Source: DATLFA01 sp039915945
GTDB taxonomy: Bacteria; Actinomycetota; Acidimicrobiia; Acidimicrobiales; WLNW01
Assembly (NCBI GenBank): GCA_039915945.1
Contig: JBDSMH010000064.1
Coordinates: 24,785-88,784, forward strand
Reading direction: 5' to 3'
DNA: 64,000 nucleotides
Both the position numbers and the translations under genes were made by a program. Of the stretch, positions 58,741-64,000 are shown piece by piece; within the stretch, counting starts at the first letter, position 1, and each line of letters opens with the position of its first letter. Below the pieces are notes generated by a model, which was not told where the DNA came from, did no database searches, and saw only the letters and a program-made list of their open reading frames with translations.

Positions 58741-58779
58741 ATGTCAGCGACGCGTCCGCTCGAGGGCTCACCGGCGTGA
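58741..58779 (+). CDS. Possible 12-codon leader peptide
   Basis: ATG 58741 reads MSATRPLEGSPA and stops at TGA 58777-58779, overlapping the GTG start of the next gene (GTGA). ACGGAG lies 10 nt upstream. Translation through it could couple ribosomes onto the glycosyltransferase gene, whose own start has no good Shine-Dalgarno. Very short, so it may be chance. Confidence 0.3.
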   Translation: MSATRPLEGSPA

Positions 58780-61121
58780 GCGACCCATCAGAGCGTCCAG
58801 AAATCCTCGTTGTCGGGTACGAGTGCAGCCCTGACCGTGGCTCAGAGTCGGGCGCGGGCTTCAGTGTTCTCCGCGCGCTGACCCGCGCCGCGCGCTGCAC
58901 CGTGCTGGTCGGCACCGCCGACGCCGAAGCGCTCGAACGATGGTCGCGCGAAAACCCCGAGAGCGAACTCACCGTGGTACCGGTCCAAGAGTCGTGGATC
59001 GGCAACGCGTTGTACCGGCTGCACCACTACACGCAGTTCGTCTCTTACCTGATCTGGTTGCGGCGGGCGACGCCCCGCCTGCGCGACCTCGCGGCCACGG
59101 GCCGCTATCGCGTCGCGTGGCATGTGTCGTACTCGCCTGGTTGGCTGCCGTCGCCGTTGCGTCATCTCGGTGACATGCCGACCGTGTGGGGACCGTGCAC
59201 CGGTGCCGATCGAGTGCCCGGTCCGTTGCGCGGTGCGCTGAGCCGGCGCAGCCGAGTGCGCGACGTCCTCGACAACATCTCGACATGGTGCTTCGCCCAC
59301 ACTCCCTCGACGCGGAAATCGCGCAAAGCCGTCGATCTCATGCTGCTGGCACTCGACAACCCGTCGGTGCGCCGGGCTCGTGCGGGACAGCCCACCGAAG
59401 TGTTCGTCCAGACGTCGCTGGTCGATGTCCCCGCAGTCGAAGCGCCGACCCAGCGCGTGGACTGCCTCTACTTCGTGTCGCCCCTGCGAGCGCAAAAGGG
59501 CCCGCTGCTCGCCATCGAAGCGGCCGCGCGGACCCCGGGAGTGCGTCTCGTGATCGCGCCGCCGCAGAGGGGCCAGATGCGCGCCGAGTGCGAACGCATC
59601 GTGCGCGGCTATGGCGCCGAATCGCGGGTCACCTTCGTCGACGGCATGAGCCGCCTCGATATGTTGCGTCACCTCCGCGCGTCGAAGGGCTTCGTGCACT
59701 CTGCGCTCTCCGATGTCGCGTCGATGGCGTTGGCCGAAGCGCTGGTACTCGGCGTCCCGGTCGTTGCGCTCGACGTGCTCGGCTCCAAGACGATGAAGAG
59801 CTACATGACCCGGCCCGAGTTCATGCCACTCGTTGCGGTGCACAACCCGGAGCAAGTCATCGAAGACTTTGGCAAACGCATGCTCGAGATGCTCGCCAAC
59901 GAAGACGACTTCCCGACAGCGCCCTTGCTCGACCAGGCGGCGTTGCAACAACAGTTCGTCGACTACATCGACTCGGCGTGCGAAATCCACGAGGCGCGGC
60001 ACGCGGGAAAAGGTACGTCGACGGCGAGCAATCCGGCCGACGTCGTCGACGAACTACCCGCCGGCAGCAAGATCGTCCAACTTCTCTACAGCGTGCAGGA
60101 TCGCGGCGGCGAGGCCGTGGCGTACCGGCTGGCGCAGGGGTTCCGTTCCCGCGGCTATCCCACGCACAACCTCGGCATGTTCCGCACCGCGCCGGTGTCG
60201 ACGAGCACCGCCGACTTCGAGATTCTCGGCTCCGCCCGACCGTCATTGCTGGGCAACGCGCGGCTCTTCGTTTCGCTCGTTCGCGCGCTTCGTCGCGAAC
60301 GCCCGGCGGCCGTGATCATGCACGGCGACCTGGCGCAGATCATCGGGGCGCCTGCCGCAATGTTGGCGGGGGTGCGCCCGCGCATCGCGGTCAACCACCT
60401 CGCGATCGGCATCTTCCACAAATGGCTACGCCCGGTCCACACGGTGATCGGCGTGCTCGGCTTCCACCGGCACATCGTGTTCGTCGGCGATTCGGCGCGG
60501 CGCGACGCCGACGGTTTGCCAAAGCGGTTCCTCGACCGCAGCACGGTAATCCAGAACACCGTCGGTCTGGTCGAAGGTGATCCGGCTGCAGCGCGCGCTC
60601 GCTACGGCATCCCGGCCGACGCGACCGTTTTGCTCAACGTGGGCAACTTGTCCGAACAGAAAAACCAGAAGATCCTCATCACGGCAATGGCCGACATCCC
60701 CGAGGCGACGCTCGTGATCGCCGGTGACGGGCCGCTCGCGGACGAGCTCCAGCAGGCGGCCCGCGTCGTCGGCGAGCGGGTGCGGCTACTCGGACGGGTT
60801 CCCATCGACGAGATCGCCGACATCTACGCAATGGCCGATGTGTTCGTGTTCCCGTCGCGCTACGAAGGACGGCCGCTGGCCCTGCTCGAGGCGGCTACTG
60901 CGGGGCTGCCGATACTCGCGACACCGATCGCGGAGAACGTCGAGGTCGTCGGCACGGCGGCGCAGTACATCGACGGCGACGATGTCGAGGGCTGGATCGA
61001 CGCGATGCAGCGCACCGTCAAGGACCGTGACTATCGCGAGCAACTCAGCGCGCAAACGCGTCTACTCGACGTGGGCAGCGACGACGTCACAATCACGTCC
61101 TACCTTAGACTCATGACATGA
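58776..61121 (+). CDS. Two-domain glycosyltransferase (tandem GT4-like)
   Basis: 781 aa, about twice the size of a single GT4 enzyme. The N-terminal half (residues 1 to about 415) has the start ILVVGYECSPDRGSESGAGFSVLRAL and the nucleotide-sugar region LYFVSPLRAQKGPLLAIEAA with LAEALVLGVPVVALDV. The C-terminal half (about 430-781) begins KIVQLLYSVQDRGGEAVAYRLAQG and has NVGNLSEQKNQKILITAMADI, VFVFPSRYEGRPLALLEAATAGLPILATPIAEN. Each half looks like a full GT-B enzyme, so two sugars may be added in sequence. Its TGA overlaps the flippase ATG. Confidence 0.88.
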   Translation: MSDPSERPEILVVGYECSPDRGSESGAGFSVLRALTRAARCTVLVGTADAEALERWSRENPESELTVVPVQESWIGNALYRLHHYTQFVSYLIWLRRATPRLRDLAATGRYRVAWHVSYSPGWLPSPLRHLGDMPTVWGPCTGADRVPGPLRGALSRRSRVRDVLDNISTWCFAHTPSTRKSRKAVDLMLLALDNPSVRRARAGQPTEVFVQTSLVDVPAVEAPTQRVDCLYFVSPLRAQKGPLLAIEAAARTPGVRLVIAPPQRGQMRAECERIVRGYGAESRVTFVDGMSRLDMLRHLRASKGFVHSALSDVASMALAEALVLGVPVVALDVLGSKTMKSYMTRPEFMPLVAVHNPEQVIEDFGKRMLEMLANEDDFPTAPLLDQAALQQQFVDYIDSACEIHEARHAGKGTSTASNPADVVDELPAGSKIVQLLYSVQDRGGEAVAYRLAQGFRSRGYPTHNLGMFRTAPVSTSTADFEILGSARPSLLGNARLFVSLVRALRRERPAAVIMHGDLAQIIGAPAAMLAGVRPRIAVNHLAIGIFHKWLRPVHTVIGVLGFHRHIVFVGDSARRDADGLPKRFLDRSTVIQNTVGLVEGDPAAARARYGIPADATVLLNVGNLSEQKNQKILITAMADIPEATLVIAGDGPLADELQQAARVVGERVRLLGRVPIDEIADIYAMADVFVFPSRYEGRPLALLEAATAGLPILATPIAENVEVVGTAAQYIDGDDVEGWIDAMQRTVKDRDYREQLSAQTRLLDVGSDDVTITSYLRLMT

Positions 61122-62407
61122 GTCGTGTTTCTGGCGCCCTCCGCGCGGCCCGAGACTCGAAGATCACTCGAAACGCCGGTTGGTTGCTCGCGGGCGAGTT
61201 GTTCGGCCTCGCATCGCAGTTGGTGATGTTCATACTGGTGACGAACACGTTCGATTCGGACGTGTACGGCACCTTCGTCGGCGTGGTGTCGCTGGCGCTG
61301 TTCGTCGGCCCGTTCTCGTCGTTCGGCGCCGGTTATCTCGTAGTGCAACGTGTCGTTTCCAAAGGCGAGGCGCTCGTGCCCGCCGTTTTGCGGGCATGGA
61401 CAACCGTCATCATCGGTGCAGTGGTCATCGGCGGCATCTTGGTGGCGTTTCGCGGAGTGGTATTGCCACAGGCCTCGACGATCCTGCTGATCGAGATCCT
61501 GATCGCCGAGTTGTTCTTCAACCAGCTCGTCCAAGCCAATCGATTCATCGGTCAGGCGATCGACAAGCTGTGGCTGACGCCGGTGATGACCGCGACGTCG
61601 GGCGTGATGCGGGTGCTCTTCGCAGTGTGGTATCTGCGGGTGCGATCGAACCCGACCATCGAGGGGTGGGGCGTCTTCTATGTGCTGAGCGTCGCCGTCG
61701 GCGCGGTGGTGGGCATCGCGATCATCTGGTTCATGGTGGGTGACGAGATCAAGGCCAAGTTCCCCTCGCGGCGCGACCTCGGTGAAGGCCTCACTTTCTC
61801 GATCAACGTGAGCTCGGCCATGCTCAAGGGTGACGCGGACAAGTGGTTGTTGCTGCGTATGAACGAAGCAGCGGCCAACGGTGTCTATGGCGCCGGCTAT
61901 CGCATTCTCGGGCTGGCGACCGTGCCGAACACCGCGCTGGGCGATGCCACCTATGCCCGGTTCTTCTCCGCGTCGGGTCCCAAAGAAGCGATTGCACTCG
62001 CGAAGCGACTCTCCGCAGTGTCACTGGTGCTCAACACGGTCAGCGGCGTCACCGTGATCGTTTTTGCTTCGTTCATCACCGGGCTCTTGGGTAGCTCCTA
62101 CTCGGAGGCCGCCGAGGTGCTGCGTTGGATCGCGTTCGTACCGATGCTGAGCGCCTGGCAACTCTTCGCCGGCAACGCGCTGAGCGGCATCGGCCACCAC
62201 CGCACGCGTCTCTACCAGACGATGTCGTCGGCGGGGCTCAACATCGTGCTGAACATCATCTTGATCCCGAGCATGTCGTGGCGCGGCTCGGCCGTCGCCA
62301 CGATCGTCACCGAGTTGTATCTCGTGGTGCTCCACTGGCGCTCGCTCTGGCTGCTTGCGGCGCGAGACGACGCACCTGCGAGCGCGATGGCGGCGGCGAC
62401 GACATAG
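61118..62407 (+). CDS. Oligosaccharide flippase (Wzx-like, MOP superfamily)
   Basis: 429 aa from ATG 61118, overlapping the glycosyltransferase stop (ATGA). About 12-14 helices, with NAGWLLAGELFGLASQLVMFILVTNTFDSDVYGTFVGVVSLALFVGPFSSFGAGYLVVQR as the MOP-type N-terminus. It moves undecaprenyl-linked repeat units across the membrane. The 3' end overlaps the convergent polymerase gene by 101 bp. Confidence 0.9.
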   Translation: MSRVSGALRAARDSKITRNAGWLLAGELFGLASQLVMFILVTNTFDSDVYGTFVGVVSLALFVGPFSSFGAGYLVVQRVVSKGEALVPAVLRAWTTVIIGAVVIGGILVAFRGVVLPQASTILLIEILIAELFFNQLVQANRFIGQAIDKLWLTPVMTATSGVMRVLFAVWYLRVRSNPTIEGWGVFYVLSVAVGAVVGIAIIWFMVGDEIKAKFPSRRDLGEGLTFSINVSSAMLKGDADKWLLLRMNEAAANGVYGAGYRILGLATVPNTALGDATYARFFSASGPKEAIALAKRLSAVSLVLNTVSGVTVIVFASFITGLLGSSYSEAAEVLRWIAFVPMLSAWQLFAGNALSGIGHHRTRLYQTMSSAGLNIVLNIILIPSMSWRGSAVATIVTELYLVVLHWRSLWLLAARDDAPASAMAAATT

Positions 62408-63662
62408 CGGCGCGGGCCTTCTTCGCGTGGAGGCCGACGGCGACGATGAGGATCACGTGCAAGACCCAGAAGCCGTTGCGCCCGAGGTTGCCGTGCTCGG
62501 TGATCGAACCCAGCAACTCGAATGTGAACCACACGATCGGCAACATCGCGATGGGCTCGGCGCTATCGCGTAGATAGACGATGCCGCGCGCCATGCCACG
62601 CAAGAAGCTGAAGAAGTAGAGGAACACCCCCACCAACCCGATGTCGAGGGCGAGTTGCAGCAGCAGGTTGTGCGCATCGGGGGGCTGCCACGTGTGCTCT
62701 CTCCAGATCTCGCCGGCGGGGCTGAAGTATCCGTTCCAGAAGCCACCCCAGCCGTACCCTTGGATCGGGTGCTTGCGCACTGCTGGCACGAGGTCGTCCC
62801 ACAGTGCGGTTCGGCCCGTGAGATCGCCGCTGCGGCCGATGCCCGACGCCAACGTGTCACGGTTGTTCAAGACCAACAGCACCACGACGACGCTCGACAT
62901 CAACAGTCCGATGAGTGCCACACCGAACAGTTGGCGTTGCGCGCGGAAGGCGCGGAACACGATCATCAGCGCACCGGTGCCGATCAATGCGACGAGCGAA
63001 GTCTTGGCATCGCAGCCCAAGACCACGAACACATTGGCGAGTGCCCCGACCGTGTAGATCAGGCGGTAGCGCGTGAAGCACCGGCGGGCCATCCACAAGA
63101 TGACCGCGCCGGCAGAGCTGAATTGACCAAGGCTGTTCTTGTTGGACGTGATGCCCTTCCAGCCGCTCTTGGCGACGTCGAATGGGTCGATCACCTTGCC
63201 GTAACGCGGCAACGCAAAGATGAAGATCAGGTTGAGTGCGGTACCGAAGAGCATCGACCACGCGGTCAGCCGCAAGATCTCACGCAGATCGAAGCGGGTG
63301 ACGGCGTAGTACGCGAACGTCGTGGCGAGGATCCACGCAACCGTCTGGCGGAAGGTGGTCGAAAGCGTGGTGGACCACACCGTCGAAAGCAGCGCCCACG
63401 AGAGCAGCAACGGGACGAACACGTCGACCGACATGGCACGCATGAACGCGCCGCTGCGCTGTAGTCCGAGTACGAGCGCCACCAGCAGCACCGGCGTGTA
63501 GAAGATGAGCGCGCTCTTGGTGCCCTGCACCCCGTAATACGTGCGTATCCATTCGTTCGGCAGGCCGTAGAGCAGCGTCGACAGGATGCCGAGGAAGAAC
63601 CAGCGCTCCCACGGCTGGTAGGTCCGCGGCGCGCCGGTGGAAGTTGCCTGACGGGTCGACAT
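62307..63662 (-). CDS. O-antigen ligase/polymerase (Wzy/WaaL-like)
   Basis: 451 aa with about ten helices. The large extracellular loop near residues 280-340 contains GRTALWDDLVPAVRKHPIQGYGWGGFWNGYF and WQPPDAHNLLLQLALDIGLVGVFLYF, the Wzy_C motif with the conserved His (DAHN) typical of O-antigen ligases and polymerases. It would polymerise or ligate flipped repeat units. The start overlaps the kinase-gene stop. Confidence 0.9.
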   Translation of the reverse strand: MSTRQATSTGAPRTYQPWERWFFLGILSTLLYGLPNEWIRTYYGVQGTKSALIFYTPVLLVALVLGLQRSGAFMRAMSVDVFVPLLLSWALLSTVWSTTLSTTFRQTVAWILATTFAYYAVTRFDLREILRLTAWSMLFGTALNLIFIFALPRYGKVIDPFDVAKSGWKGITSNKNSLGQFSSAGAVILWMARRCFTRYRLIYTVGALANVFVVLGCDAKTSLVALIGTGALMIVFRAFRAQRQLFGVALIGLLMSSVVVVLLVLNNRDTLASGIGRSGDLTGRTALWDDLVPAVRKHPIQGYGWGGFWNGYFSPAGEIWREHTWQPPDAHNLLLQLALDIGLVGVFLYFFSFLRGMARGIVYLRDSAEPIAMLPIVWFTFELLGSITEHGNLGRNGFWVLHVILIVAVGLHAKKARAAMSSPPPSRSQVRRLAPQAARASASGAPRDTTR

Positions 63663-64000
63663 CAGCTTTCTTGGAGGCGACGCGTGGGGCCGTACGCGTA
63701 GGTATTGCGCTTGATCCCGAGCCGCTGGTGGTTGAGCACCGAGCCGATGATGCGAGCACCGACGAGTTCCATCTCGTCGCGCAACTGTTCGAGGTCAGAT
63801 GTGTTGGTTGTGCGGCTGTCGATGACAACGATGACGCCGTCGACGCGGCTGGCGAGTGCCAGAGAGTCCGATGCGTTGAGCACCGGCGGCGTGTCGAAGA
63901 AGATCAGATCGTGGTTCTCTTCGAGCAACTTGACGAGCTCGCTCACTCGGCTCGACGCCAGCAACTCGGCGGGCGTCTCGACCGGGCGGCCGCTGGTGAC
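63662..64000 (-). CDS. Polysaccharide-biosynthesis tyrosine autokinase, CpsD/CapB-type (partial)
   Basis: C-terminal 112 residues; the gene continues past the right edge. GRPVETPAELLASSRVSELVKLLEENHDLIFFDTPPVL has the Walker A'/B-region DTPP motif of BY-kinases, then VDGVIVVIDSRTTNTSDLEQLRDEMELVGARIIGSVLNHQRLGIKR. The visible tail ends YAYGPTRRLQES and lacks an obvious Tyr cluster, so autophosphorylation sites, if any, are few. Regulates chain length of the exopolysaccharide. Stop overlaps the polymerase start by 1 nt. Confidence 0.88.
   Translation of the reverse strand, partial: VTSGRPVETPAELLASSRVSELVKLLEENHDLIFFDTPPVLNASDSLALASRVDGVIVVIDSRTTNTSDLEQLRDEMELVGARIIGSVLNHQRLGIKRNTYAYGPTRRLQES

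Overview
The window is high-GC DNA with tightly packed genes, many GTG starts, no tRNA or rRNA gene that I could find and no integrase, transposase or CRISPR array. The gene content (six luciferase-like F420/FMN oxidoreductases, GTP-type PEP carboxykinase, MhuD-like haem monooxygenase, CaiB-type CoA transferase, CapA, short MutY, and the rpmB-fakA-recG neighbourhood) fits an actinobacterium. The many N-acyl-D-amino-acid deacylase-like hydrolases and the lack of mycobacterial or streptomycete markers would suit an Acidimicrobiia-like lineage, but that placement is inference. Both ends cut through genes.

Layout. 1-5.3 kb: the end of a PIG-L deacetylase, a histidine phosphatase, small membrane proteins, an MhuD-like monooxygenase, a secreted Thr-rich protein and PEP carboxykinase. 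5.4-9.8 kb: rpmB with a small cold-shock-like gene, divergent from fakA-recG. 9.8-17.7 kb: an F420-type oxidoreductase, fumarase, an eIF2B-like protein, a CoA-ester lyase, CapA and a large membrane protein. 17.7-25.8 kb: acyl-CoA dehydrogenase, a GGDEF/EAL protein, MutY, a class-I amidotransferase hydrolase, an MBL hydrolase, a flavin reductase and a gamma-carbonic anhydrase. 25.8-33.1 kb: oxidoreductases, thioesterase, esterases and an amidohydrolase. 33.1-35.7 kb: a clpP divergent from an SRPBCC-ArsR-MFS operon around two matching palindromes. 35.7-41.3 kb: a flavin acyl-CoA-dehydrogenase-like protein and a molybdopterin oxidoreductase, divergent from a redoxin gene with an in-frame UGA in its active-site motif, then a CoA transferase and an LMW phosphatase. 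41.3-44.1 kb: an HD-GYP protein with an extracytoplasmic tail, and a dienoyl-CoA-reductase-like SDR. 44.1-55.7 kb: a catabolic block (AEC transporter, cupin, two paralogous amidohydrolases, Rieske oxygenase, three luciferase-like oxidoreductases, acetoacetate-decarboxylase-like protein, epoxide hydrolase). 55.8-64 kb: an orphan Clp-N protein and the start of an exopolysaccharide locus (WecG-like transferase, LMW phosphatase, fused double glycosyltransferase, flippase, O-antigen polymerase/ligase, CpsD-type kinase).

The strongest unusual signal is the gene at 38923-39402. It reads as one complete peroxiredoxin-like protein if the TGA at 39061 is decoded as selenocysteine (U-P-H-C in place of C-P-x-C). 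A 13-bp stem-loop with two single-base bulges follows the UGA directly, as a bacterial SECIS element would. Next is the clpP/SRPBCC-ArsR divergent control region, where two palindromes with the same half-sites and the same 4-bp spacer flank both start sites.

Non-coding structure: a dispersed GC-rich palindromic repeat recurs at four loci, mostly just upstream of start codons or between convergent genes. Large inverted repeats sit between several convergent gene pairs. A TANNNT hexamer lies 6-7 nt before several starts, which suggests widespread leaderless transcription.
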